From: Bradyrhizobium sp. 139
Lineage (GTDB): Bacteria > Pseudomonadota > Alphaproteobacteria > Rhizobiales > Xanthobacteraceae
Length of the DNA stretch: 64,000 nt
Assembly: GCF_023074175.1 (NCBI RefSeq)
Contig: NZ_JADPKS010000073.1
Span: 62,001 to 126,000 of the forward strand
Direction: 5' to 3'
The position numbers and the translations under genes are program-made. Under the pieces are notes generated by a model. That model was not told the origin of the DNA, made no database searches, and was given only the letters and a program-made list of their open reading frames with translations. The first letter of the stretch is position 1, and each line of letters begins with the position of its first letter. This document shows, in pieces, positions 15,993 to 24,431 of the stretch.

Positions 15993-16072
15993 TACCCTTT
16001 GTTGACATTTCTTTGCAAAGGTCGGCCACAGGCCGAAATACCCAATTTTTCGTTTCTCGACAGGTTTCGCGA

Positions 16073-17254
16073 ATGACCATGGCTGCGGCGATGCAAAGCC
16101 GGACGGCAGAATTGCCAGCGCGGTCGAAAGCGAGCCGTATCGCGCATGTCGATATTGTTACCGATCTCGGCGCGGCCGAGGCGGTCTGGCGCGCCTTCGA
16201 GGAGCCTGGTCACCTCTTCACGCCCTATCAGCGCTTCGACCTGCTCAGCCCATGGCAACGGCTCGTCGGCAACAGTGAAGGCGCCCGTGCCTTCATCGTC
16301 ATTGCCCGCGACGCCGAGCGCCGACCGCTGCTGCTGGTGCCGCTCTCGCTGCGGCAAGGCCACGGCGTGCGCACGGCCTGCTTCATGGGCGGCAAGCACA
16401 CGACCTTCAACATGGGCTTATGGGACGCCGAGTTCGCAGCCCAGGCCGCCATCGCCGATCTCGACACGCTGCTTGCGCCACTGCGCGAGCATGCCGACGT
16501 GCTCTCGCTGACGCGGCAGCCGCTGCGCTGGCACGACCAGCACAACCCGTTTGCGCTGCTGCCGCGGCAGAGTGCGATCGACGGCTGCCCCCTCCTGGCG
16601 GTGGAGCCGGGCGGGCCGCCCGCATCGCGGATCAGCAACTCCTTCCGCCGCCGCCTCAAGAGCAAGGAAAAGAAGCTCCACGCGCTCGCCGGCTACCGCT
16701 ATCACCTTGCCACCGCGGACGCGGACGTCACCCGGCTGCTCGACTGGTTCTTCCGCGTCAAGCCGGCGCGGATGGCCGAACAGAAGCTGCCCAACGTCTT
16801 TGCCGAGCCCGGCGTCGAACAGTTTATCCGCAGCGCGTGCCTGTCGGCGCGCGGCGAAGGCCGCGTCATCGACATCCATGCGCTCGAATGCGACGACGAG
16901 GTGATCGCGATCTTCGCCGGCGTAGCCGACAACCAGCGCTTCTCGATGATGTTCAACACCTACACGTTGTCAGAGCACGCCCGCTACAGCCCCGGGCTGA
17001 TCCTGATGCGCTACATCATCGACCGCTACGCCGAGCGCGGCTATCGCTCGCTCGATCTCGGCATCGGCTCGGACGATTACAAGCGCATGTTCTGCAAGCA
17101 CGACGACGACATTTTCGACAGCTTCGTGCCCCTGACCGCGCGCGGAAAACTCGCGGCGATGGCGATGTCCTCGTTGAGCCGCGGCAAGCGCCTGGTGAAG
17201 CAGAACCAGATGATGTTCGAGCTGGCACAAAGGCTGCGACGGGCGTTCGGGTAG
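16073..17254 (+). CDS. CelD/BcsL-like GNAT acyltransferase (exopolysaccharide-associated)
   Basis: The 393-residue product carries a C-terminal GNAT-like domain of the CelD/FemAB type found in cellulose and exopolysaccharide loci, probably acylating a polysaccharide or its precursor. The N-terminal part begins around VDIVTDLGAAEAVWRAFEEP. The C-terminal domain includes IHALECDDEVIAIFAGVADN, YSPGLILMRYIIDRYAERGY and LDLGIGSDDYKRMFCKHDD, the family signature. The start is ATG 16073; a second in-frame ATG follows two codons later. The 80-base divergent gap contains TTGACA at about 16001, a plausible -35 element. Confidence 0.85.
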   Translation: MTMAAAMQSRTAELPARSKASRIAHVDIVTDLGAAEAVWRAFEEPGHLFTPYQRFDLLSPWQRLVGNSEGARAFIVIARDAERRPLLLVPLSLRQGHGVRTACFMGGKHTTFNMGLWDAEFAAQAAIADLDTLLAPLREHADVLSLTRQPLRWHDQHNPFALLPRQSAIDGCPLLAVEPGGPPASRISNSFRRRLKSKEKKLHALAGYRYHLATADADVTRLLDWFFRVKPARMAEQKLPNVFAEPGVEQFIRSACLSARGEGRVIDIHALECDDEVIAIFAGVADNQRFSMMFNTYTLSEHARYSPGLILMRYIIDRYAERGYRSLDLGIGSDDYKRMFCKHDDDIFDSFVPLTARGKLAAMAMSSLSRGKRLVKQNQMMFELAQRLRRAFG

Positions 17255-17329
17255 GAAGTCTCGGCTTGCGGAATTGCGTCCACCTCTCCCAGAAGGGGCG
17301 GGGCTATCGCAGATGACCTTTTGGGCTGC

Positions 17330-17480
17330 CTGAGCGCACGCCTCGTCCTTCCAGGCGTCCGCTTCGCGGTCTCCTCAGGATGAGGCTAATCGGCATCGGT
17401 GCCCGTTGAAACTGCCGCCGCGCACTCCGTCCTCATCCTGAGGAGCCCGCCTGAGCGGGCGTCTCGAAGGAGGCCGCAGG
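17330..17480. repeat. intergenic palindromic repeat, TCATCCTGAGGAG family
   Basis: The gap between convergent genes holds CGTCCTTCCAGGCGTCCGC and TCCTCAGGATGAGG in one half, then CTCATCCTGAGGAG, CCCGCCTGAGCGGGC and GTCTCGAAGGAGG in the other. The halves are inverted relative to each other. The same arm sequences occur at 49407-49532. The remaining bases of the 280-base gap contain no gene that I can support. Confidence 0.75.
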
Positions 17481-17534
17481 GAAACCGCTCTCAAATGCGA
17501 TTGCCCTCCCACAAGGGGAGCGGGAAGAAGACGC

Positions 17535-19760
17535 CTACGCCGCCACCACGCGCGGCGCGTCCACCGCGTTCGTCGGCTGCACCGGCCTGCTCAGCATCGT
17601 CACTTCGCTGAAGCCAGCCGCCCTCAGCTGTTCGCACATCAGCGTGCGCGCGTCGGAGGCCATGGACACATCGGGCACCACGACGGCGCGGGCATTCGCC
17701 GTCAGGAGCTCAGCGGGCAGATCGGAGGCGCTGCCGGCATCCAGCAGCACATGGTCGTAGGCGCGAAGCAGCGCATCGATCGCCAGCGTCACCCGCGGCG
17801 ATTGCAGCAGGCTGCGGTCGAAGCCGGAACGGCCGGCCATGACCAGGTGCAGCCGCGAGAGCTTGTCCCGGGTGATGATTTGCGCGAACGAGGCCTCGCC
17901 CTGCATCAGCTCGGCGAGGCCGGGAGCCGAAGCATCGACGGACACCGCGGCAATGGTCGGCGAGGACGCGGCGAGATCGACCACGACGACGCGTGCATCG
18001 CGCGCCAGGTGCCGGGCCAGCGTCAGCGTCGACAGCGTGATGGCTTCGCCCGAGGCGGTGCCGAGCACGGTGACCTTCTTCGCCGCCGGTCCCGCGGCGC
18101 GCAGGCTGTCGGCCAGACGCTCGATCTCGGCGAATTCAGTGACGTCGGCATCGGCCGTCATCTCGGGCTGAAGCGGCGTGAGGTCTTCCACAACCGGATC
18201 CACCATTGGTTCGACGACCGGCTGGACCTCCGGCTGTTGGCGCACCGGCACCTGCGTTTGCGCTGGCGTGAACACAGCCACCGCGCGCGGCGCGGTCTGG
18301 CGCAACAGCTCTCCGGTCACGACGAGGCCGGACGAGAGCAGTAGTGTCGCGATCGTCGCGATCAGCACGATCGGCAGCTTCTTCGGATAGGCCGGCGTGT
18401 TCGAGACGATGGCGCGGGAGATGATGCGCCCATCGGTCGGCGCGGTGTCGATGGTCTCGCGGGTGTTGGCCTCACGGTACTTCGCGAGGTAGGTTTCGAG
18501 CAGGTCGCGCTGCGCCTTGGCCTCACGCTCGAGGGCACGGAGCTGCACGTCCTGGCCGTTGGTGGAGGCCGCCTGCTTCTTGAGCTGCTCGAGGCTCGCT
18601 GACAATTCTTGAACGCGCCCGCCGGCGGCGCGTGCATCGTTTTCGAGCGTGCGGGCAAGCTTGGCGGCCTCGTCCCGGATCTGGGTGTCGAGGTCGGCGA
18701 GCTGCGCCTTCAATTCCTTGATGCGCGGATGGTTGCCAAGCAATGTCGACGATTGCTCGGCCAGCTGGGCCCGCAACGCCACGCGCTGCTGGGAGGGCGT
18801 GCGCATCGACTCCGAGTTCAGGACTTCCGACGATTCGATCGGTTTTCCGCTCTGGATCATCTCGCGGATCAGCCGCGCCTTGGACTCTGCGTCCGCTTTC
18901 AGCGCCCGCGCATTGTTGAGCTGGGTGTTGACCTCGCCCATCTGCTGGTTCGACAGCGTGGTGTTGTTGGTGCCGACGAACAGGCTCGACTTGGAACGAA
19001 AATCCTCGGCCTTCGTCTCAGCGTCGGAGACCTTCTTGCGCAGATTCTCGATTTCGCCCGAAAGCCACTGGCTCGCATTGCGCGCCTGGTCCTGGCGCGC
19101 GTTCTGCTGCAGCACGAGATAGCCGTCGGCGATCGAATTGGCGACGCGCACGGCAAGCTCGGGATCGGCGGACTGGAATTCAACGACGATCACGCGCGAT
19201 TTGTCGACGGCGTAGGCCTGGAGGCGCTCGTAATAGGCGTCGAGCACGCGCTCTTCTGGCGTCATCGAGAACGGATCGCGGCCGATGCCGACCAGCGCCG
19301 CCAGCGACTTCAGCGGCGAAATCCCTTGCAGCACCGGATCGAACTCGGGTCGCTCCGCAAGCTTGTTCTTCTTGATGATCTCGCGTGCGAGATCGCGCGA
19401 CAGCACAAGCTGCACCTGGCTGGTAACAGCCTCGGCGTCGAGCGCCTGCCTTTCCTCGGCGCGGTCGCTGCTCGGACGCAGGAACACGTTCTCGCGGCCG
19501 TCGACCAGGATGCGCGATTCCGACTTGTAGCGCGGCGTGACGAGATTGACGACGGCGACGGAGGCGACCAGGGCCAGCACCGTCGGCACGACGATCCAGC
19601 CGCGCTTGCGCGCCAACGCCGCGCCAAGCGCGTGCAAATCGATGTCGCCGGCTTCGACATGTGCCTGCTTGGCGACAATTGGCGCTTCGGCTTTGGGCTT
19701 CGAAATAGCCCGCTCGACCACCGCCTTGTCCTTGCCGGCACGCCAGAACGCTAAACGCAT
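17535..19760 (-). CDS. GumC/ExoP-like polysaccharide co-polymerase with degenerate kinase domain
   Basis: This 741-residue inner membrane protein has the Wzz-kinase architecture. A first membrane helix lies near residues 57-75, followed by a periplasmic Wzz domain and long coiled coils (about 200-450), then a second helix near 478-500 and a proline-rich linker. A cytoplasmic BY-kinase-like domain occupies about 560-741. Its Walker A position reads GTASGEAITLST, lacking the invariant Lys-Thr, and there is no C-terminal tyrosine cluster, so it is unlikely to be an active tyrosine kinase. The role is chain-length control and export of exopolysaccharide. It is divergent from the glycosyltransferase gene. 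Confidence 0.88.
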   Translation of the reverse strand: MRLAFWRAGKDKAVVERAISKPKAEAPIVAKQAHVEAGDIDLHALGAALARKRGWIVVPTVLALVASVAVVNLVTPRYKSESRILVDGRENVFLRPSSDRAEERQALDAEAVTSQVQLVLSRDLAREIIKKNKLAERPEFDPVLQGISPLKSLAALVGIGRDPFSMTPEERVLDAYYERLQAYAVDKSRVIVVEFQSADPELAVRVANSIADGYLVLQQNARQDQARNASQWLSGEIENLRKKVSDAETKAEDFRSKSSLFVGTNNTTLSNQQMGEVNTQLNNARALKADAESKARLIREMIQSGKPIESSEVLNSESMRTPSQQRVALRAQLAEQSSTLLGNHPRIKELKAQLADLDTQIRDEAAKLARTLENDARAAGGRVQELSASLEQLKKQAASTNGQDVQLRALEREAKAQRDLLETYLAKYREANTRETIDTAPTDGRIISRAIVSNTPAYPKKLPIVLIATIATLLLSSGLVVTGELLRQTAPRAVAVFTPAQTQVPVRQQPEVQPVVEPMVDPVVEDLTPLQPEMTADADVTEFAEIERLADSLRAAGPAAKKVTVLGTASGEAITLSTLTLARHLARDARVVVVDLAASSPTIAAVSVDASAPGLAELMQGEASFAQIITRDKLSRLHLVMAGRSGFDRSLLQSPRVTLAIDALLRAYDHVLLDAGSASDLPAELLTANARAVVVPDVSMASDARTLMCEQLRAAGFSEVTMLSRPVQPTNAVDAPRVVAA

Positions 19761-19960
19761 CGAACACTCCCGCAGGGCAACGCTGCGACTCTACCTCAAC
19801 CGGCGCGATTACACTCCATTAAGGTTGCCGCTGGGTTAATCGCGCCCCGCCGCGACCGGCGCGCACGGCGCGACACCGTTTGTTAACCACGAGGGCTCTT
19901 ACTCCATCTCGATATTTCGAAGACTGTTCGAGCATTCGCCATCGAGCGCTGGTTCTGATC

Positions 19961-21094
19961 ATGCCCCCCTCTCCCGACCGGCCGCTCCGCATCCTGCACG
20001 CCGTGCGCGCTCCCGTCGGCGGCATCATCCGGCACATCCTCGATCTCGCCAACGGCCAGGTCGATCGCGGCCACCACGTCGGGATTCTCGCCGACAGTCT
20101 CACCGGCGGCGAGCGCGCGGACAAGGCGCTGGGCGAGCTCGCACCGCGGCTGAAGCTCGGCGTGCACCGGCTGGCGATCCGCCGCGAACCGTCGCCGGAC
20201 GACCTCCTGGTATGGCTGCGGATGCGACGCCTGATCGGCGGGCTCAAACCCGACGTCGTGCACGGCCACGGGGCCAAGGCCGGCGCCTTCGTCCGCATGC
20301 GCCGACGATCCGACGACACCATCCGCATCTACACCCCGCATGGGGGCTCGCTGCACTATCCCCTCAACACCCTCAAGGGCGAGTTTTACGCGCGGCTCGA
20401 ACGCACGCTGATGGACGCGACGGACCTGTTCCTGTTCGAGAGCGCGTTTGCCCGCGACACCTATCAACGCATCGTCGGGACGCCCAAAGGCGTGGTGCAT
20501 TGCGTCTTCAATGGCGTGACGCCGGAAGAATTCGAGCCTGTTATCATCGCCGATGACGCCACCGATCTCGCTTATGTCGGCGAATTCAGGCACATCAAGG
20601 GCGCGGATTTGCTGGTCGATGCCGTGGCGCTCCTGCACGAGGGCGGCAAGAAGGTCACGCTCACGCTCGGCGGCGACGGCGAGGAGACCGCGGCGCTGAA
20701 GGCGCAGGTCGAGAAGCTCGGCCTCTCCAGTGCCATCCGCTTCATCGGCCACGTCAAGGCGCGCCACGGCTTCTCGAAGGGGCGGCTGCTGGTCGTGCCC
20801 TCGCGCGGCGATTCCATGCCCTATGTCGTGATCGAGGCCGGCGCGGCCGGCATTCCCATGATCGCGGCCCGCGTCGGCGGCATCCCCGAGATTTTCGGGC
20901 GTGAGAGTCCGTCGCTGTTTGCCGCGAGCAACGCCGAGGCCATGTCAGAAGCGATCGCGGCCGCGCTCGACGATCCGAATGGGACCGCGCAATGCGCATC
21001 CTCCCTGCGCGAGCGCATCTCCGCACATTTTTCCCAGCAGGCCATGGTTGACGGCGTGCTCGCGGGTTATCGCGACGCATTTGCCAATCATTAA
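19961..21094 (+). CDS. glycosyltransferase family 4
   Basis: The 377-residue product has a GT-B fold of the GT4 type, transferring a sugar from a nucleotide donor to a lipid-linked oligosaccharide on the cytoplasmic face. The N-terminal PVGGIIRHILDLANG acceptor loop and HGHGAKAGAF are followed by the C-domain YVGEFRHIKGADLLVDAVA and the donor-site E-x7-E-like RGDSMPYVVIEAGAAGIPMI. The start at ATG 19961 fits the family; an extension to 19880 would overlap the presumed promoter. It is the first of three plus-strand exopolysaccharide genes. Confidence 0.88.
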   Translation: MPPSPDRPLRILHAVRAPVGGIIRHILDLANGQVDRGHHVGILADSLTGGERADKALGELAPRLKLGVHRLAIRREPSPDDLLVWLRMRRLIGGLKPDVVHGHGAKAGAFVRMRRRSDDTIRIYTPHGGSLHYPLNTLKGEFYARLERTLMDATDLFLFESAFARDTYQRIVGTPKGVVHCVFNGVTPEEFEPVIIADDATDLAYVGEFRHIKGADLLVDAVALLHEGGKKVTLTLGGDGEETAALKAQVEKLGLSSAIRFIGHVKARHGFSKGRLLVVPSRGDSMPYVVIEAGAAGIPMIAARVGGIPEIFGRESPSLFAASNAEAMSEAIAAALDDPNGTAQCASSLRERISAHFSQQAMVDGVLAGYRDAFANH

Positions 21095-21210
21095 CCATCT
21101 TAAGGCCGCTTTAGAGAATCTTCCGATTTGTCCGATAATCGAAGCGCCAGGGGATTCTCGCCCGGGGCACAATGCTGCACTGCGGGTATTTGGAATGGAC
21201 GTGGACGCCC

Positions 21211-22758
21211 GTGGAACCGCTGAACGCACGCTCGATGCTCGATGCCGCGACAAGCGCCGCGGCCAGACCGGCCGACCAACCCTTTGTGGAGCGTCGCCGC
21301 CGCCTGACGCCAGCCGCGCTCGAAGTCGTCAACCAGAAGGTCGCCCGCGCCTATTCGCCGATCGTCATCACCGGCATCGCACGCGCGGCCGACTTCGCGC
21401 TGCTGAGCCTCGTCGGGATCGCGCTCTATGTCGGCTACGTCGTGCCGCTTGCCGGCTTCAGCTGGGTTTATCCTGCGCAGATCGTCGCCGTTGCGGTCGC
21501 CGCCGTGGTCTGCTTCCAGGCCGCCGACATCTATCAGGTGCAACTGTTCCGCGGGCAGCTCCGGCAGATGACGCGGATGATCTCGTCCTGGTCGTTCGTC
21601 TTCCTGCTGTTCATCGGCGTCTCCTTCTTCGCCAAGTTCGGCAGCGAAATGTCGCGGCTGTGGCTCGCGGCCTTCTACTTCCTCGGGCTCGCCGCGCTCA
21701 TCTCCCAACGTCTGGTGCTGCGCTCGCTGGTGCGCGCCTGGGCACGCCAGGGCCGGCTCGACCGCCGCACCATCATCGTCGGTTCCGACAGCAACGGCGA
21801 GCAGCTCGTCGAAGCGCTGAAGGCTCAGGAAGATTCCGACATCCACGTGCTCGGCGTGTTCGACGACCGCAACGACAGTCGTGCGCTCGACACCTGCGCC
21901 GGCGCGCGCAAGCTCGGCAAGATCGACGACATCGTCGAATTCGCCCGCCGCACGCGCGTCGATCTCGTGCTGTTCGCGCTGCCGATTTCGGCGGAGACGC
22001 GCATCCTGGAGATGCTGAAGAAGCTCTGGGTGCTGCCGGTCGACATCCGCCTCTCCGCGCACACCAACAAGCTGCGTTTCCGTCCCCGCTCGTATTCCTA
22101 TCTCGGCGAGGTGCCGACGCTGGACGTGTTCGAGGCGCCGATCACCGACTGGGACCTGGTGATGAAATGGCTGTTCGATCGCCTCGTCGGCGGCCTTGCG
22201 CTGCTCGCAGCCCTGCCGGTGATGGGACTGGTGGCGCTGGCGGTGAAGTTCGACAGCCCCGGCCCGGTGCTGTTCCGCCAAAAGCGCTTCGGCTTCAACA
22301 ACGAGCGCATCGATGTCTACAAATTCCGCTCGATGTACCACCATCAGGCCGACCCGACCGCCTCCAAGGTCGTGACCAAGAACGATCCGCGCGTCACCCG
22401 CGTCGGCCGCTTCATCCGCAAGACCAGCCTCGACGAGCTGCCGCAGCTCTTCAACGTGGTATTCTCCGGCAACCTCTCCCTGGTCGGCCCGCGTCCGCAC
22501 GCCGTGCAGGGCAAGCTCCAGAGCCGCCTGTTCGACGAAGCCGTCGACGGCTATTTCGCCCGTCACCGCGTCAAGCCCGGCATCACCGGCTGGGCCCAGA
22601 TCAACGGCTGGCGCGGCGAGATCGACAATCAAGAGAAGATCCAGAAGCGCGTCGAATTCGACCTCTACTACATCGAGAACTGGTCGGTGCTGTTCGACCT
22701 CGTCATTCTCCTGAAGACGCCGATCTCGCTGCTGACCAAGAACGAGAACGCGTATTGA
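21211..22758 (+). CDS. undecaprenyl-phosphate glucose phosphotransferase (WcaJ/ExoY type)
   Basis: About 515 residues. The protein starts repeat-unit assembly by moving a hexose-1-phosphate to undecaprenyl phosphate. The N-terminal half has four membrane helices and a Rossmann-like CoA-binding domain (TIIVGSDSNGEQLVEALKAQ). The C-terminal half has a fifth helix and the bacterial sugar transferase domain, with VLFRQKRFGFNNERIDVYKF, TSLDELPQLFNVV and GNLSLVGPRPHAV. GTG 21211 is chosen to give MEPLNARSML; ATG at 21172 and 21235 are alternatives. It fits the glycosyltransferase upstream and the polymerase downstream. Confidence 0.9.
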   Translation: MEPLNARSMLDAATSAAARPADQPFVERRRRLTPAALEVVNQKVARAYSPIVITGIARAADFALLSLVGIALYVGYVVPLAGFSWVYPAQIVAVAVAAVVCFQAADIYQVQLFRGQLRQMTRMISSWSFVFLLFIGVSFFAKFGSEMSRLWLAAFYFLGLAALISQRLVLRSLVRAWARQGRLDRRTIIVGSDSNGEQLVEALKAQEDSDIHVLGVFDDRNDSRALDTCAGARKLGKIDDIVEFARRTRVDLVLFALPISAETRILEMLKKLWVLPVDIRLSAHTNKLRFRPRSYSYLGEVPTLDVFEAPITDWDLVMKWLFDRLVGGLALLAALPVMGLVALAVKFDSPGPVLFRQKRFGFNNERIDVYKFRSMYHHQADPTASKVVTKNDPRVTRVGRFIRKTSLDELPQLFNVVFSGNLSLVGPRPHAVQGKLQSRLFDEAVDGYFARHRVKPGITGWAQINGWRGEIDNQEKIQKRVEFDLYYIENWSVLFDLVILLKTPISLLTKNENAY

Positions 22759-22769
22759 GTTGAGTTTCT

Positions 22770-22892
22770 CCGTCATGCCCCGCCTTGTGCGCAGTTGCGC
22801 ACTGGGGCGGGTCATCCAGTACGCCGCGGCGCCGCCATAGAGCCTCGCTGACTCGGAGTACTGGATCGCCCGGTCAAGCCGGGCGATGACAG
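22770..22892. repeat. intergenic palindromic repeat, CGTCATGCCCGGGCTTGACC family
   Basis: CGTCATGCCCCGCCTTGTGC, GGGGCGGGTCATCCAGTA, then TACTGGATCGCCCGGTCAAG and CCGGGCGATGAC form inverted halves separated by about 45 bases. Related copies lie at 27290-27368 and 50558-50642. The element sits inside the exopolysaccharide gene row, between the initiating transferase and the polymerase gene. Confidence 0.8.
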
Positions 22893-22922
22893 CGGTGTGT
22901 TGGGCGTACGAGTGAGCATGTG

Positions 22923-24173
22923 ATGGCGTATGCGGCGACAGCCGGGGAGATGAATGCAGCGGTTCGCGCTGCACCCGGCGTGCTGGCCATCCAGCGCGCG
23001 CTGGTGTGGCTGGTCGGCGCCTCCGGCGCCATCGTCTTCATTGAGCCGAGCCCCTACGAGATCGTGACGCTGCTGGCCGCCATCACCTTCTTCGCCACCG
23101 GCCTGCGCCTGCGGCTCGTGCTGATGCCGCTGATTCTGATCCTGGTCCTGCTCAATGTCGGCTACACGATCAGCGCGGTCCCGCTCTTCGAACAGCCCGA
23201 GGTGGCGAGCTGGATTGCGACCTCCTGGTACATGGCGGTCACCGTCGTGTTCTTCGCGATGGTCATCTCGGAAGACACCGCGGCCCGGCTCGACATGCTC
23301 CGCCGCGGCCTCGTGGTCGGCGCGATGGTCGCCTCGCTGTCGGCGGTCGCCGGCTACTTCCATCTGGTTCCCGGCGGAGACGACCTGCTCACACTCTACG
23401 GACGCGCGCGCGGCACGTTCAAGGACCCGAACGTGCTCGGCGCCTTCCTGATCCTTCCGGCGCTGTTCGCGCTCCAGAGCGTGGTCTCCGACAAGCTCGG
23501 CACGGCGCTCCGCAACGTCATCGCCTTCGGCATCATGTCGCTGGCGATCCTGCTCGCCTTCTCTCGCGCCGCCTGGGGCGGGCTGGTGCTGACCTCCGCC
23601 TTCATGCTGGCGCTGATGGTGCTGACCAGCCGCACCAACGCGCAACGCTCGCGCATCATCATCATGTCGATCGTCGCAGCGGTGCTGGGCCTCGCGCTGA
23701 TCGCCGTGCTGCTGTCGTTCGACCCCATCGCCGAGATGTTCAAGCAGCGCGCGAGCTTCGACCAGAGCTACGACGAAGGCCGCTTCGGCCGATTCGGCCG
23801 CCACATCCTCGGCGCGGAGATGGCGCTCGACCTTCCGTTCGGGATCGGCCCGCTGCAATTCCACCGATTCTTTCCCGAGGACACCCACAACTCCTACCTC
23901 AATGCCTTCATGTCCGGCGGCTGGCTCTCCGGCGTGTGCTATCCTGCGCTGGTCTTCACCACTCTCATCATGGGCTTTCGGCACATCTTCATTCGTGTGC
24001 CCTGGCAGCGCGCTTATCTGGCGATCTTCTCCGCTTTTGTCGGCACCGTCGGCGAAAGCTTTGTGATCGACACCGACCACTGGCGTCACTTCTGGATGAT
24101 GCTGGGCGCGATGTGGGGCATGATCGCGGCCGCGCAAATCTACAAGGCTGCGGACGAAGCTTCCTCAGCTTGA
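22923..24173 (+). CDS. O-antigen ligase/Wzy-like polymerase family membrane protein
   Basis: The 416-residue polytopic protein has about eleven hydrophobic segments and the O-antigen ligase domain features. These include a periplasmic loop with RARGTFKDPNVLGAFLILP near residues 160-180, a helix with LAFSRAAWGGLVL, and a large loop with LPFGIGPLQFHRFFPEDTHNSYL, whose H-N-S-Y-L segment is the family's conserved motif. In this context it most likely polymerises exopolysaccharide repeat units. A GTG one codon upstream is an alternative start. Confidence 0.86.
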   Translation: MAYAATAGEMNAAVRAAPGVLAIQRALVWLVGASGAIVFIEPSPYEIVTLLAAITFFATGLRLRLVLMPLILILVLLNVGYTISAVPLFEQPEVASWIATSWYMAVTVVFFAMVISEDTAARLDMLRRGLVVGAMVASLSAVAGYFHLVPGGDDLLTLYGRARGTFKDPNVLGAFLILPALFALQSVVSDKLGTALRNVIAFGIMSLAILLAFSRAAWGGLVLTSAFMLALMVLTSRTNAQRSRIIIMSIVAAVLGLALIAVLLSFDPIAEMFKQRASFDQSYDEGRFGRFGRHILGAEMALDLPFGIGPLQFHRFFPEDTHNSYLNAFMSGGWLSGVCYPALVFTTLIMGFRHIFIRVPWQRAYLAIFSAFVGTVGESFVIDTDHWRHFWMMLGAMWGMIAAAQIYKAADEASSA

Positions 24174-24174
24174 G

Positions 24175-24321
24175 AGCGGCCGCTTGCGCCGAAACGGCAA
24201 CAGCAAGCGCGAATTCAGCGCCGCCGGCGCATGGATCCGCAATCAGATGATGAAATGGCTGTCGCCGCTGGGATCGAAGGGCATGGAGTTCATGTACGCG
24301 TATGACGCGCGGGCGGTGTAA
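24175..24321 (+). pseudogene. C-terminal gene remnant, possibly an FAD-dependent monooxygenase
   Basis: Directly after the polymerase stop, one frame is open for 48 codons to a TAA and reads with protein-like character, including AAGAWIRNQMMKWLSPLGSK and GMEFMYAYDARAV. This resembles the extreme C-terminus of aromatic-ring or polyprenyl hydroxylase flavoproteins (..SPLGSKGMEF..YD..), but there is no start codon near the beginning and no upstream flavin domain. I read it as the tail of a lost gene. It may equally be chance; the family assignment is tentative. Confidence 0.35.
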
Positions 24322-24333
24322 CTCAACTGCCGT

Positions 24334-24423
24334 AGGGTGGGCAAAGGCGCAAAGCGCCGTGCCCACCATCTCTGCGAACTTCGCTTCGCAAGTGGTGGGC
24401 ACGCTTCGCTTTGCCCACCCTAC
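24334..24423. repeat. intergenic palindromic repeat, GTAGGGTGGGCAAAG family
   Basis: CGTAGGGTGGGCAAAGGCGC, AAAGCGCCGTGCCCACCA on one side and TGGTGGGCACGCTTCGC, TTTGCCCACCCTACG on the other form a long inverted repeat with arms of about 35 bases. A diverged copy occurs at 57918-58036. It separates two convergent genes and may terminate transcription from both. Confidence 0.85.
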
Positions 24424-24431
24424 GACAACTG

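Noticed and set aside
21100..22974. Long open frame antisense to the initiating glycosyltransferase
   Set aside because: Composition is typical of GC-rich antisense translation and the plus-strand gene has diagnostic motifs throughout.
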